DNA of 64,000 bases from CALBPI01 sp038533155 (GTDB taxonomy: Bacteria; Pseudomonadota; Gammaproteobacteria; Steroidobacterales; Woeseiaceae). The notes beneath the pieces are model-generated. The model searched no databases and had not been told where the DNA came from. It was given only the letters and a program-made list of their open reading frames with translations. Positions within the stretch are counted from its first letter, which is position 1, and every line of letters starts with the position of its first letter. Shown piece by piece: positions 34,465 through 43,756 of the stretch. Both the position numbers and the translations under genes were made by a program. The stretch lies in contig JBCAZH010000001.1 in the NCBI GenBank assembly GCA_038533155.1, positions 113,262-177,261 on the forward strand, read 5' to 3'.

Positions 34465-35016
34465 ATGAGTGAACCGAACTTTGACAAATTGGATGCTGCG
34501 ATCGCCGATCTGGCTCGGGATATCAAGCCCGAGCGGGATTTATGGCCGGAAATTGATCGCGCGATCCAGCCGGAATCGTCTTTCTGGCAGTGGCGGCTAG
34601 CCGCGAGCGTTTTTGCAACATCTTTGCTGATCGGCATGCTGCTGTTTCCCGAAGGTGACACGCCACCCGTGGTCGCAGAAACAGTGACGCCGTATCAGGA
34701 ACTGCTTCCCGATGCGGATCCCGAGGTCTTGCGCTACGCCGGATTCGATGCTGAGTTTCTGCGTGTACGCGAGCAGTCCATGGAGCAGCTTGCGGATCGG
34801 CTGCAAGATCTGTCGCCGGCGACACGAGGTGTGATCCTTGGGAACTTGAGAATCATTCGGGAGTCGATCGCTGAGATCAACGCAGCGATTGAACAAGAGC
34901 CGGACAATGTACAATTGCAGCAGTTGCTGCAAATTGCTTATCGGCAGGAAATGGCCATCGTTTCGACGGTCACCGAGAGTGCGAAAACTGTCGATCGTGT
35001 GAGGACAACAACATGA
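34465..35016 (+). CDS. Putative anti-sigma factor, single-pass membrane protein
   Basis: A 183-residue protein without a firm family match. The N-terminal about 40 residues are charged and helical (DAAIADLARDIKPERDLW), as in cytoplasmic sigma-binding tails. A single TM segment (about 44-61, WRLAASVFATSLLIGMLLF) is followed by a helical periplasmic part (about 85-175). Position directly after an ECF sigma gene and this topology suggest anti-sigma function. There is no zinc-binding HxxxCxxC motif. The stop overlaps the next ATG by 4 nt. Confidence 0.65.
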   Translation: MSEPNFDKLDAAIADLARDIKPERDLWPEIDRAIQPESSFWQWRLAASVFATSLLIGMLLFPEGDTPPVVAETVTPYQELLPDADPEVLRYAGFDAEFLRVREQSMEQLADRLQDLSPATRGVILGNLRIIRESIAEINAAIEQEPDNVQLQQLLQIAYRQEMAIVSTVTESAKTVDRVRTTT

Positions 35017-35909
35017 AACATCTAATTCTCAGCGGAGTCTTGGGTCTTGCGCTTAGCGCACCGGCCATGGCCGGCGAGACCATCACTCGCAAGCTTCAGG
35101 TGGGTGCGAACCCGGAAGTCCACGTGATCAACGCCCGTGGTGATATCGAGGTGAACGGCGACGGCTTGGGCGAAGTGAAAATCAAAGCCAAGCTGGTGGA
35201 CGCTGTGGAGCGGTTGGACGTTCAAGAACGCGATGGCCGTGTCACGATCGAGGTCGTGTACAAAAAGAAATCACGACGCACGAGCTGGAACGGCGGCGGC
35301 ACGACGCTGTACGTCGAGGTGCCGACGGACACGACGCTGCATGCCGAGGGTGTTAGCTCCGATGTCGAGGTCGAAAATGTACAAGGCAAGCTCTACCTAA
35401 ATACTGTCAGTGGCGACATCGACGCCGAGTCTTTCGGCGGCAAGCTGAAGGTAGTCACAACCAGTGGTGATATCGATGTGCGTGGTCACAACATCAGCGC
35501 CTGGAATGGCCTGGAAACCGTCAGCGGCGACATCAACATGACAGGACTGTCCGGCGAACTCCGAGCGACCACCGTGAGCGGTAGCATCGACGCTGAGGAC
35601 TGCATGTTCGATCGAGTCACCGCAGGTGTGACGTCCGGCGATATCGACTTGACGAAGTCCCTGTCGGCGAGCGCCGACGTTGATGCTGAGGCGGTCAGTG
35701 GCGATGTCATGCTAACGATGCAAGCCAACTGGGGCGGCCGGGTTGATATCTCGACGCTGAATGGGAGCATCGATAACTGCTTTGGCCCTAAGCCTAAGCG
35801 GGTCAGCCGCTACGGACCGGGGCGGGTACTGAACTTCGACCACGGTGACGGCAATGGCCGAATCGAGGTGGAAACCGTCAACGGCGACATCGACCTCTGC
35901 ACTGAATAA
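35013..35909 (+). CDS. DUF4097 family beta-strand repeat protein, secreted
   Basis: A 298-residue exported protein with a signal peptide (about 1-20, APAMAG). The remainder shows the DUF4097 repeat: about eight copies of T/VSGDI(D/N/V) spaced roughly 20 residues apart, predicting a beta-helix or beta-solenoid. Family function is unknown, but members often accompany sigma/anti-sigma genes. The ATG overlaps the stop of the putative anti-sigma gene, so the three genes form one coupled operon, closed by a terminator. Confidence 0.85.
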   Translation: MKHLILSGVLGLALSAPAMAGETITRKLQVGANPEVHVINARGDIEVNGDGLGEVKIKAKLVDAVERLDVQERDGRVTIEVVYKKKSRRTSWNGGGTTLYVEVPTDTTLHAEGVSSDVEVENVQGKLYLNTVSGDIDAESFGGKLKVVTTSGDIDVRGHNISAWNGLETVSGDINMTGLSGELRATTVSGSIDAEDCMFDRVTAGVTSGDIDLTKSLSASADVDAEAVSGDVMLTMQANWGGRVDISTLNGSIDNCFGPKPKRVSRYGPGRVLNFDHGDGNGRIEVETVNGDIDLCTE

Positions 35910-35915
35910 ACCCCG

Positions 35916-35944
35916 CGCGCCCGTTCCCACGGGCGCGAACTTTT
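35916..35944 (+). terminator. Rho-independent terminator
   Basis: A 9-bp perfect stem CGCGCCCGT / ACGGGCGCG with a 4-base loop is followed by AAC and TTTT, 6 bp after the DUF4097 stop. Confidence 0.75.
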
Positions 35945-35968
35945 CCCGCCTTTGCTACCCTAACGGGT

Positions 35969-38164
35969 ATGCGCTCCATACTTAAATTTGTCCTGGTCCT
36001 GGGCGGCCTGGTGATCGGCCTCGTCGTATTGGCCATCCTCGCGGTCTATTTCCTGTTCGATGTGAACCAGTACCGCGATGAAATCGCTCAAGTGCTGACC
36101 GAAGAGACCGGCCGTGAGGTCAGTCTTGATGGGGACTTGTCGCTGAGCGTGTTCCCGCGGCTTGCGATTACGACCGAGGATGTCACCGTCGGCAATGCAC
36201 CGGCGTTCGGTCCCGAGCCGATGCTGAAGTTGCAGCGCGTCGCCGCCGGTATCGACTTCATGCCGCTGACTCGCCGTAAGCTCAAAATTCAGACGATCGA
36301 AGTCATCGGTTTGACCGTCAATCTCGCGGTCCGCGGGGATGGCATGAACAACTGGTCGGATTTATTGGAGGCCAGCGAGGCACCTCCTGAGTCGGATGCG
36401 CCGGTGGTCTCGGACGACTCGAGCGACGACCCGGCGGAGCTCCCGACCGACGACGAGGCGACCGAGATCGACGTCAGTTTCGGTGGCCTGCTGATACGCG
36501 ATGCGTCGGTGACCTACGAGGATGGCAGCAGCGAGACAGTATATCGGCTCGAGGATTTAGATCTGGAGCTGAACGGTGACGACTTGACCGAGCCGTTGGA
36601 TCTCAAGATGGCGTTCGTGGCGAGCGCCGACCCTGGTGCGTTGCGAGTGCAAGCGGAATTTGAGTCGTCAATCCAGAAGACAGCAGAAGGCGAGGTGCTT
36701 CGATTCGTCGATCTCGATCTTAGCGGGACTGTATCTAACGAGGACCTGGCATCTCCCGCGCCGTTTTCGTTGCAAAGCGATTCGATCGTGCTCGATTTTG
36801 CGAACAACACGCTGAATATTGCTGCGTCCCGAATCGGTTTGGGTGAGCTGTCGATGTTGTTGTCAGCATCGGGCAGTGGCCCTGCGGCGCCGTTCGATAT
36901 CTCCGGGCGCATGGAGGTTGAGCCATTCGCGCCGGCAGCTGTGTTGCCACGGTTTGGCATCGATGCGCCGGTGACGGCGGATCCGGACGCGTTGCAGTCC
37001 GTGAGCTTTCAGTCGGAATTTGATGCAACGTTCGAAGCGGCAGGACTCCGGGACCTGACGTTGACGGTTGATGAGACCGAACTCACGGGTGCGGTATCGG
37101 TGATCAACTTCGCCAATATGGGGCTGCGTTTCGACCTGGTCGGCGACAGCATGGTGCTCGATCGCTATTTGCCGCCAGCAGATGACGAAGCCGTGGCGGA
37201 TGATGCCGGGGATGCGCTCGCCGAGACCGCGCTGCCAGTCGATCTGATTCAAGGTATGGAGGCTGCTGGCCGGCTGCGGTTCGGGCGCCTGGTGCTCGGC
37301 GACCTGCCGTTCGAGTCGCTCGACCTTGGTTTGACCGTTAAGGACAGCAAAGCGCAACTGCAACCGCTCCGCGCGACAGTGTTGGAGGGCAGTTACGAGG
37401 GTGACGTTCGTATCGACGCTAGCGGCGTAACACCTCGACTATCGTTGGATGAACAGGTCAACGATCTCAACCTCGGCACTATGGCGAAACTGTTGTTCGA
37501 TCAGGACAACGTTGAAGGTCGGTTGAACGGTAACTTTGCGTTGGCCGGCTCCGGGATCACGCTGGCTGACATCCGTTCGTCGCTCGACGGCAATGTGGCA
37601 ATTGCGCTTTCGGATGGCGCTTTGCGGGGCACCGATCTTTGGTATGAGATTCGCCGAGCCAGAGCCCTGTTTAAACAGTCCACACCGCCGCCGGCGCCGA
37701 CTGAGGCACGAACCGAGTTTTCCTCGATCAGCGGCACGGCCGTCGTCCGTGATGGCGTTGCAACCAACGATGACCTTTTCGCAGAGTTGCCGTTCCTGCA
37801 GCTGACCGGCAACGGCAGCGTGAACCTCGGTGAGGGCAGCATCGACTACGACCTCGATGCGCGAGTGCTCGAACGCCCTGACTTTCTGGAGGGGGCGTCG
37901 GCTGAGGAATTGGATGAATACACTGAGGCGGTGATCCCACTTGCCATTACCGGCGATATGGCAGCACCGACGATTCGGCCGGATTTTGATCGTATGGTGC
38001 GCGATGCGGTCGAGCAGAAACTGGATGAAGAGAAAGACCGACTGCGCAATCGCCTGCTGGATCGGTTGGGCCTCGGCGAAGAAATGACCGATGAAGAGGG
38101 CGAGGAGGAGGAAGAAGAGGACATCGAAGACGCCCTGAAGAAGCGTTTGCGTGATCTGTTCTAG
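35969..38164 (+). CDS. AsmA family protein
   Basis: A 731-residue AsmA-like protein with an N-terminal TM anchor (about 7-30) and a large periplasmic body. The N-terminal AsmA domain has VNQYRDEIAQVLTEETGREV and LSLSVFPRLAITTEDVTVGN. The C-terminal AsmA_2 part holds NGNFALAGSGITLADIRSSL. Between about 137 and 170 is an acidic linker, and the end is very acidic (EEGEEEEEEDIEDALKK). Relatives are thought to move phospholipids between membranes or affect outer-membrane assembly. Its 3' end overlaps the next gene by 14 bases. Confidence 0.9.
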   Translation: MRSILKFVLVLGGLVIGLVVLAILAVYFLFDVNQYRDEIAQVLTEETGREVSLDGDLSLSVFPRLAITTEDVTVGNAPAFGPEPMLKLQRVAAGIDFMPLTRRKLKIQTIEVIGLTVNLAVRGDGMNNWSDLLEASEAPPESDAPVVSDDSSDDPAELPTDDEATEIDVSFGGLLIRDASVTYEDGSSETVYRLEDLDLELNGDDLTEPLDLKMAFVASADPGALRVQAEFESSIQKTAEGEVLRFVDLDLSGTVSNEDLASPAPFSLQSDSIVLDFANNTLNIAASRIGLGELSMLLSASGSGPAAPFDISGRMEVEPFAPAAVLPRFGIDAPVTADPDALQSVSFQSEFDATFEAAGLRDLTLTVDETELTGAVSVINFANMGLRFDLVGDSMVLDRYLPPADDEAVADDAGDALAETALPVDLIQGMEAAGRLRFGRLVLGDLPFESLDLGLTVKDSKAQLQPLRATVLEGSYEGDVRIDASGVTPRLSLDEQVNDLNLGTMAKLLFDQDNVEGRLNGNFALAGSGITLADIRSSLDGNVAIALSDGALRGTDLWYEIRRARALFKQSTPPPAPTEARTEFSSISGTAVVRDGVATNDDLFAELPFLQLTGNGSVNLGEGSIDYDLDARVLERPDFLEGASAEELDEYTEAVIPLAITGDMAAPTIRPDFDRMVRDAVEQKLDEEKDRLRNRLLDRLGLGEEMTDEEGEEEEEEDIEDALKKRLRDLF

Positions 38165-38798
38165 CCGAAAATTCGCGCTCACCGGGTTGCTCGCCCTACT
38201 GCCGCTCAGCGTGTACGGCGCTGAGCTTCGAAGTATCGATGTCTCGCACGACGATGGCGTCTACGCAATGACATCCGTCACTTGGATTGATGCGCCGGTC
38301 GAGAGCGTGTTCGATGTATTGACCGACTATGATGCGTTCGAGCGCTTGTCGAGCATCTACGATGAGGCGCACTACCTCGAGCTCGAGGACGATGCGCCGC
38401 CGAAGGTTTACACACGCGTCGAAGGTTGTGTCTGGTTCTATTGTCAGACGATGGAGCGCACCGAAGTGCTCACGAATCTCGGCGTCCACTGCATACGCGC
38501 TGTCGCCGACCCTGATGTCTCTGACTTCCATTCCAGCGACGCAACGTGGCAACTGCATGCGGTTGATGGTGGTACTGAGGTTCACTACGCGATCGTCATG
38601 GAACCTGACTTTTTTATTCCACCGCTGATCGGACCGTATGTGCTCAAGAAGCGGCTTCGGAACGGAGGGCGTGACGCGATCGACCGAATCGAGAGTTTCG
38701 CGCAGGCGTCGGAAGCCGACGAAGCCACGTTTCGCGCTCGCGGACTCGCTGTCGATGCCGAGCACGCGGTGGGTTGCGAGGAATGGCTGGCCGAATGA
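38151..38798 (+). CDS. SRPBCC (START-like) family periplasmic protein
   Basis: A 215-residue protein with a signal peptide (about 1-23, LLPLSVYGAE) and a START/SRPBCC-like fold. APVESVFDVLTDYDAFERL resembles the polyketide cyclase/START opening, and the C-terminal LKKRLRNGGRDAIDRIE helix closes the domain. It may bind a lipid or hydrophobic ligand; this fits its overlap with asmA, but the ligand is unknown. GTG start at 38151 lies inside asmA. The stop overlaps the mutY ATG. Confidence 0.75.
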   Translation: MICSSRKFALTGLLALLPLSVYGAELRSIDVSHDDGVYAMTSVTWIDAPVESVFDVLTDYDAFERLSSIYDEAHYLELEDDAPPKVYTRVEGCVWFYCQTMERTEVLTNLGVHCIRAVADPDVSDFHSSDATWQLHAVDGGTEVHYAIVMEPDFFIPPLIGPYVLKKRLRNGGRDAIDRIESFAQASEADEATFRARGLAVDAEHAVGCEEWLAE

Positions 38799-39832
38799 CC
38801 GCAGCCTTCTCGGAACGATTACTCGCCTGGTTCGACGAATATGGCCGTAACGATCTGCCTTGGCAGCATCCGCGGACGCGCTATCGCGTCTGGGTATCGG
38901 AGATTATGCTGCAGCAAACTCAAGTCACGACGGTCGTCGGCTATTTCTCAAAGTTTGTGGACCGCTTCCCTGAGCTGAGATCGTTGGCCGATGCACCGCT
39001 CGACGATGTGTTGGCCCTCTGGTCGGGGCTTGGCTACTACGCACGCGCGCGCAATCTGCACAAAGCGGCGGTGATCGCTTGCGAACGGTTTGGCGGGCAG
39101 CTACCCGATACCTTCGATGAGCTGGTTGCTCTGCCGGGCATCGGACGCTCAACCGCCGGTGCAATCCTGGCGCAAGCGGACGGTCAGCGGCATGCGATCC
39201 TCGATGGCAATGTTAAGCGCGTGCTGGCGCGGTATGAGGCGATTGCGGGCTGGCCCGGCAAAACCCAAGTTGCGAATGCGCTGTGGGCCGCGTCTGAGCG
39301 CTACACCCCTCATGATCGCGTTGCCGACTACACGCAAGGCATCATGGACCTTGGCGCCACGCTATGCACGCGCTCACGCCCCAACTGCGAGGCCTGCCCG
39401 GTGGCTGACACCTGCCAAGCGTTCGCGACTTCAACCGTCACTGATTACCCAGGCAAGAAGCCCAAGAAGGCTAAGCCACAACGGCACGTGCATATGCTCG
39501 TGCACATGCGACAGAGCGACAGCGCATTGCTACTCGCGCGCCGACCTGCCGAAGGTATTTGGGGTGGTCTTTGGTCTTTCATCGAATCCGACTTGGATAG
39601 TGATGTGCCGAGCGGTGCTGAGCGTTTGCCGCCGCTCACGCACAAGTTCACCCATTTCGATTTGCACATTCAGCCTTGGCGGATCGCGCAGAGCGGAAAT
39701 GAAGTCGCGGATAGTGATGCTACACGCTGGTTTGCGCGCGACGAGCTGTCGACGGTTGGCGTTCCGCGCCCTGTTGAGAAGATCGTTGAGTCGTTACAAT
39801 TCACTCGCAGTCTTTGGGAGAGTCAGGCATGA
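38795..39832 (+). CDS. mutY: A/G-specific adenine glycosylase
   Basis: MutY (345 residues) removes adenine mispaired with 8-oxoG. Glu36 in SEIMLQQTQV and Asp137 in LDGNVKRVLAR are the catalytic pair. The helix-hairpin-helix is LPGIGRSTAGAIL. The 4Fe-4S cluster Cys are 191, 198, 201 and 207 (C-x6-C-x2-C-x5-C). The C-terminal NUDIX-like domain for 8-oxoG recognition is present (RRPAEGIWGGLWSF). ATG at 38795 overlaps the upstream stop, and the stop overlaps yggX. Confidence 0.96.
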   Translation: MTAAFSERLLAWFDEYGRNDLPWQHPRTRYRVWVSEIMLQQTQVTTVVGYFSKFVDRFPELRSLADAPLDDVLALWSGLGYYARARNLHKAAVIACERFGGQLPDTFDELVALPGIGRSTAGAILAQADGQRHAILDGNVKRVLARYEAIAGWPGKTQVANALWAASERYTPHDRVADYTQGIMDLGATLCTRSRPNCEACPVADTCQAFATSTVTDYPGKKPKKAKPQRHVHMLVHMRQSDSALLLARRPAEGIWGGLWSFIESDLDSDVPSGAERLPPLTHKFTHFDLHIQPWRIAQSGNEVADSDATRWFARDELSTVGVPRPVEKIVESLQFTRSLWESQA

Positions 39833-40101
39833 AAACGGTGCAGTGTGTCATTACCGGTGAAGCGGGCGAGGCGCTCGATTGGCAGCCGTACCCGGGTGAG
39901 CTTGGTGAGCGAATTCTCGCCAACGTATCGAAAGCGGGTTGGCAGCGGTGGCTCGGTCACCAAACGATCTTGATCAACGAGTATCGATTGACTCCGATTG
40001 AGCCCGAAGCCAGAAAATTCATCGAGGGAGAGATGGAGAAGTTTTTCTTCGGAGAGGGGTCTGAAGTGCCCGATGCATTCGTGTCGGAATCGGACGACTA
40101 G
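39829..40101 (+). CDS. yggX: Probable Fe(2+)-trafficking / oxidative damage protection protein
   Basis: A 90-residue YggX-family protein. The N-terminal Cys (CVITGEAGEALDWQ), YPGELGERIL, SKAGWQRWLGHQTILINE and EARKFIEGEMEKFFFG match the family throughout. YggX protects iron-sulfur enzymes, which suits its usual position after mutY. ATG at 39829 overlaps the mutY stop (ATGA). Confidence 0.94.
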   Translation: MKTVQCVITGEAGEALDWQPYPGELGERILANVSKAGWQRWLGHQTILINEYRLTPIEPEARKFIEGEMEKFFFGEGSEVPDAFVSESDD

Positions 40102-40517
40102 TCCGAATCGTTCGATTGCCCAGAGCCATTGAACACGACAAAGTGACTCACTAAATAGTTGGTCGCGGCGCCGATCGCCGACGAGACGATCAGTGCCATA
40201 ACGGGATTTTCGGCGAATGTCGTCAAGTGAAGCACCAGCCAGGTGTAGGCAGCGAACCCGAGTAAATTACTGAGCAGCTGACCGGACAAGTATCGTGTCA
40301 GTTCGCGGGTGCGCTTGTTTGAACGTCGGTGCGAGAACGTATAGCGACGATGCAGCAGCCACGTAACGACCACCGCGATGGGAAACGAGACGACGCGGGC
40401 GGTGACCGCGTCGAGTCCGAAGTAGAGCATGCTTTGCAGGCCAACGAGATCTACGATGAACCCGATCAACCCGACTGCTAAAAATCGCGACAGCGTCTTG
40501 CTGATGGGTTGACTCAT
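40098..40517 (-). CDS. GtrA family membrane protein
   Basis: A 139-residue protein with four TM helices. FLAVGLIGFIVDLVGL at the start and AIGAATNYLVSHFVVF at the end are GtrA/DPMS signatures. Relatives flip or support lipid-linked sugars used in surface polysaccharide modification. No glycosyltransferase partner is nearby. Start ATG at 40517. It lies 50 bp downstream of egtD on the same strand, and convergent with yggX with 4-base overlap. Confidence 0.88.
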   Translation of the reverse strand: MSQPISKTLSRFLAVGLIGFIVDLVGLQSMLYFGLDAVTARVVSFPIAVVVTWLLHRRYTFSHRRSNKRTRELTRYLSGQLLSNLLGFAAYTWLVLHLTTFAENPVMALIVSSAIGAATNYLVSHFVVFNGSGQSNDSD

Positions 40518-40567
40518 GCCAAGTCAGTCAATGCGCGTAGCGAACTGCGCGACTGAGGTGCCCGAGA

Positions 40568-41539
40568 TCAATCGTCGCTAACGTCGAGAAACTGCAACGA
40601 GAAGTGCTTCGCAACATCGGTCCAGACTTGGGTAACACGGAAGCCCGTGCGCTCCGCCAAGCTTGCGAACTCATCGAGCGTGTACTTGTAGGAGCACTCG
40701 GTCAGGATGTACTCGCCTGGCAAAAATCGAAACTGCTGCTCGCCGAGGGTCACCGTCTGCGCTTGCGTGCTGACCAAGTGCATTTCGATTCGTCCGTGTC
40801 GCTCGTTGTAGATCGCGCGGTGCAGGAACTGTTCCCGGTCAAAGTCGCTGCCATACACGCGATTGAGATGCGTCAGCATGTTGAGATTGAATTCGGCTGT
40901 GATGCCTTCCGCATCGTTGTAGGCGCGCTCCAAAACCCCCGCGTCCTTCTTTAGGTCCACGCCAATCAATAGCCCACCACCCGTTTTCGCGACCGCCCGC
41001 ATCGTATTCATGAGTGCTTCGGCATCGTCAGGCGCGAAGTTGCCGATCGTCGAGCCTGGAAAAAACACAACGTTTCGTTTCGGTACGCGCTTCGGCGACG
41101 GCAGATCAAACGGTCGGGTGAAGTCGGCTGCGACCGGCAATACTTCGATGTTCGGATAGTCGTCAGCGAGTTCTTGGGCGGCAAGTGCGAGGTGGTCACC
41201 CGAGATATCGACAGGAACAAACACGTCGATGCCTGGCGCGTGATCGAGCAACAAACGAACCTTAACGCTCGCGCCTGCGCCGAACTCGATCAACGACACC
41301 CGATCACCAATCGCGTGACTGATTTCGTCGATGTGCATTCGAAGAATCGTCAGCTCAGTGCGCGTGGGGTAGTACTCCGGCTGGCGAGTGATTTGCTCAA
41401 ACAGTTCGGAGCCGTACTCGTCGTAGAAATATTTCGGAGAAATGGTCTTCTGCGGCAGCGACAACCCGGCGATTAGCTCCGCGAGGTCGTCATCCCTGCG
41501 GTCAGTTTGCGGTTCGCTTATCGGCGCGGTGTTGTCCAT
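40568..41539 (-). CDS. egtD: L-histidine N(alpha)-methyltransferase
   Basis: EgtD (323 residues) trimethylates histidine to hercynine with SAM, the first committed step to ergothioneine. Visible family segments are KTISPKYFYDEYGSELFEQI, PEYYPTRTELTIL, EFGAGASVKVRLLL, FFPGSTIGNF and the late YNERHGRIEMHLVS. It follows egtB by 13 bp on the same strand. Together they give hercynine and its sulfoxide conjugate; no egtA, egtC or egtE gene is in the window. Confidence 0.95.
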   Translation of the reverse strand: MDNTAPISEPQTDRRDDDLAELIAGLSLPQKTISPKYFYDEYGSELFEQITRQPEYYPTRTELTILRMHIDEISHAIGDRVSLIEFGAGASVKVRLLLDHAPGIDVFVPVDISGDHLALAAQELADDYPNIEVLPVAADFTRPFDLPSPKRVPKRNVVFFPGSTIGNFAPDDAEALMNTMRAVAKTGGGLLIGVDLKKDAGVLERAYNDAEGITAEFNLNMLTHLNRVYGSDFDREQFLHRAIYNERHGRIEMHLVSTQAQTVTLGEQQFRFLPGEYILTECSYKYTLDEFASLAERTGFRVTQVWTDVAKHFSLQFLDVSDD

Positions 41540-41552
41540 GAGTGTCCTTGTC

Positions 41553-42809
41553 TCAAATGTCGCGTGCCAAACGCAATCCGAGGAATTGCCAGCGAGCGTC
41601 GGGATAAAAAAAGCTGCGATAGGTGGGGCGCAAATGGTCGGCGGCCGTCACGCAGGATCCGCCACGCACAACCATCTGGTTGCACATGAACTTGCCGTTG
41701 TACTCACCCAGCGATCCTTCTAAAGGACGAAAGCCGGGGTACGGTGCATACGAGCAGGCGGTCCACTCCCAGACATCGCCGAACCATTGGCCGTGCGCGC
41801 CTGGCATCGGATGCCAGCAATCGGACTCGAACGTATTGCCGTCAACAGAATGTTGGCGGGCGGCGACTTCCCACTCGGCTTCGCTTGGGAGTCGTGCGCC
41901 AGCCCATCGCGCGAACGCATCCGCCTCGTAGAAACTAATATGCGATACGGGGGCGTCGAGGTCGATATCGCGCTCGCCACCTAACGTGAATTCGGTTTCG
42001 GTATCGAGATTCCAGTACAGCGGCGCGCACCAACCGTGGGTTTGCACGGCGGTCCAGCCATCCGAAAGCCACAGAGATGACGTCGTGTAGCCACTGTCAT
42101 CAATGAAATGTCGGAACTCTCGATTGGTGACGAGACTATCGGCGATGGCGAAGTCCCGAAGTAGCACGTCGTGGGTCGGTGTTTCGTTGTCGTAGCAGAA
42201 TGCCTCGGAGTCGACGGATGCGCCGATCTCAGTAATACCGCCTGTGTGTGATGTGAAGCTCGGCCTCGGCATCGCAATCGCTTTGTGGATCACAAGATCG
42301 TCGCGCATCGCGGGGCCCAGCGGGTTACATGACAACACGTGCTTGATGTCAGTGAGCGCGAGCTCTTGGTGTTGGCGCTCGTGCTCAAGCCCGAGCGTCA
42401 CGACCGAACGCAAGGATTCCGTAATGCCGCCCTCCAGCAACCTGTGCATGGCGGCATCGACGTGCTCGCGATAACTCAGGACCTCGGCCAAGGTTGGGCG
42501 CGATAACAAACCGCGCTCGGGACGTGCGTGCATCGCACCGGCGCTTTGGTAATAGCTATTGAACAGATACAGAAACTGTTCGTCATAGGCTTGGTAGTTC
42601 GCAGCACTCGGCAACAGAACGAACTGTTCGAAAAACCAGGTGACATGGGCGAGGTGCCATTTGGTCGGGCTGACGTCAGGCATGGATTGCACGACGCAGT
42701 CCTCTGGCTGTAGCCAGCTCGCAATCTGAACAGAGCGAGCTCGTACTTCCCGGAAACGCTCACTCAGCGACGCGGGCGCTGTCGATTTGGCGCCGATCAC
42801 GGCTGCCAT
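41553..42809 (-). CDS. egtB: Hercynine oxygenase (ergothioneine biosynthesis protein EgtB)
   Basis: Non-haem iron sulfoxide synthase (418 residues) that couples hercynine to a thiol. The N-terminal DinB-like domain supplies the iron-binding 3-His set: TKWHLAHVTWFFE gives one His and LGLEHERQHQEL the HxxxHxE-type pair. The C-terminal formylglycine-enzyme-like domain has LPSEAEWEVAAR, FGDVWEWTACSYAPYPGF and VVRGGSCVT. The thiol partner (cysteine or gamma-glutamylcysteine) cannot be told. 51 bp downstream of the TetR gene. Confidence 0.95.
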   Translation of the reverse strand: MAAVIGAKSTAPASLSERFREVRARSVQIASWLQPEDCVVQSMPDVSPTKWHLAHVTWFFEQFVLLPSAANYQAYDEQFLYLFNSYYQSAGAMHARPERGLLSRPTLAEVLSYREHVDAAMHRLLEGGITESLRSVVTLGLEHERQHQELALTDIKHVLSCNPLGPAMRDDLVIHKAIAMPRPSFTSHTGGITEIGASVDSEAFCYDNETPTHDVLLRDFAIADSLVTNREFRHFIDDSGYTTSSLWLSDGWTAVQTHGWCAPLYWNLDTETEFTLGGERDIDLDAPVSHISFYEADAFARWAGARLPSEAEWEVAARQHSVDGNTFESDCWHPMPGAHGQWFGDVWEWTACSYAPYPGFRPLEGSLGEYNGKFMCNQMVVRGGSCVTAADHLRPTYRSFFYPDARWQFLGLRLARDI

Positions 42810-42860
42810 AAATATCCCCTTAAGCTTAGTGGTTAAGGGTAGAGAGCGAGCCGCAAAAGG

Positions 42861-43502
42861 TCAAAGCGAGACACCGTATCTCGACACGAACCATTGCACG
42901 CAGTCTTCCATGTATTCGTGCAGGTCTGGAATCGGTTTTCCCGTGATGATGTGTTCGTGGTTAAAGGCCTGATTAAGCATGCCGTAGAACTGTCGTACGG
43001 CAAATGGCACGTTGGTGTCCGCACGGATTAGACCTCGCATGATCAATGCGCGCATGGAGGCCTCGCCGACGGCTTGAGACATTTCTTTTCCGTCGTTTGT
43101 CAGGAGCGTATCTGCGATCTCAGGGACGTGTTCGGTCTCGACCATAATCAGATGCGCCAACCGCGGAAGGATGGTGCGTGTCATCAGCAGGTGCTGGCGT
43201 TCCGCGGCGAAACGCGCAGCGTCGAGCGCGGTTTCAAAAGTCGGGATCGCTTCAACAAATGGCATGCGCATCGCGTGGACTTCGGCATCGACGATCAAGC
43301 GAAAGATCGTCTCTCGGTTGCCATATCGATCGGCGATCTCGGCGTAACTGACGCCCGCAGCATCCGCGATGTCCTGCAGCCCAGTGGCACGAAATCCTCG
43401 CTCCAGAAAGATCTGGGCGGCCGCTCGCAAGACGGGGTTTTCACGCAACTCATCGGAAACCACAGGGAATCCAGGAGTCGAGACTCTCGCACTGCTTCTC
43501 AT
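42861..43502 (-). CDS. TetR/AcrR family transcriptional regulator
   Basis: A 213-residue TetR-type repressor. The N-terminal HTH (about 22-68) reads TGLQDIADAAGVSYAEIADRYG with FLERGFRATG before it. The C-terminal ligand domain is unrelated to named subfamilies I know. It lies upstream of and on the same strand as egtB (51-bp gap), so it may be co-transcribed with, and possibly control, the ergothioneine genes; that is inference. Start ATG at 43502. Confidence 0.88.
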   Translation of the reverse strand: MRSSARVSTPGFPVVSDELRENPVLRAAAQIFLERGFRATGLQDIADAAGVSYAEIADRYGNRETIFRLIVDAEVHAMRMPFVEAIPTFETALDAARFAAERQHLLMTRTILPRLAHLIMVETEHVPEIADTLLTNDGKEMSQAVGEASMRALIMRGLIRADTNVPFAVRQFYGMLNQAFNHEHIITGKPIPDLHEYMEDCVQWFVSRYGVSL

Positions 43503-43756
43503 CGATCACCGACACACTTTGCCGACGCGTCATTGCGTCGGCGCTTGAATGACCGTTCGCCTATCCCTGCGTGACGAACTTCAGTCTAGCCATAGATATG
43601 ATGTTAAGAAAACTGGGCGTGCCGTTTTGTCACATTAAATTGGCGAAATTGATAGATTCGCTAAAAATTGGCGTTATTTGGTCGAATTGTTTCTTACCTA
43701 GTGGTCGGCAAGACAACGCTGTCAGCGCACAATGCGCATTTTTATCGGTGATTGAA

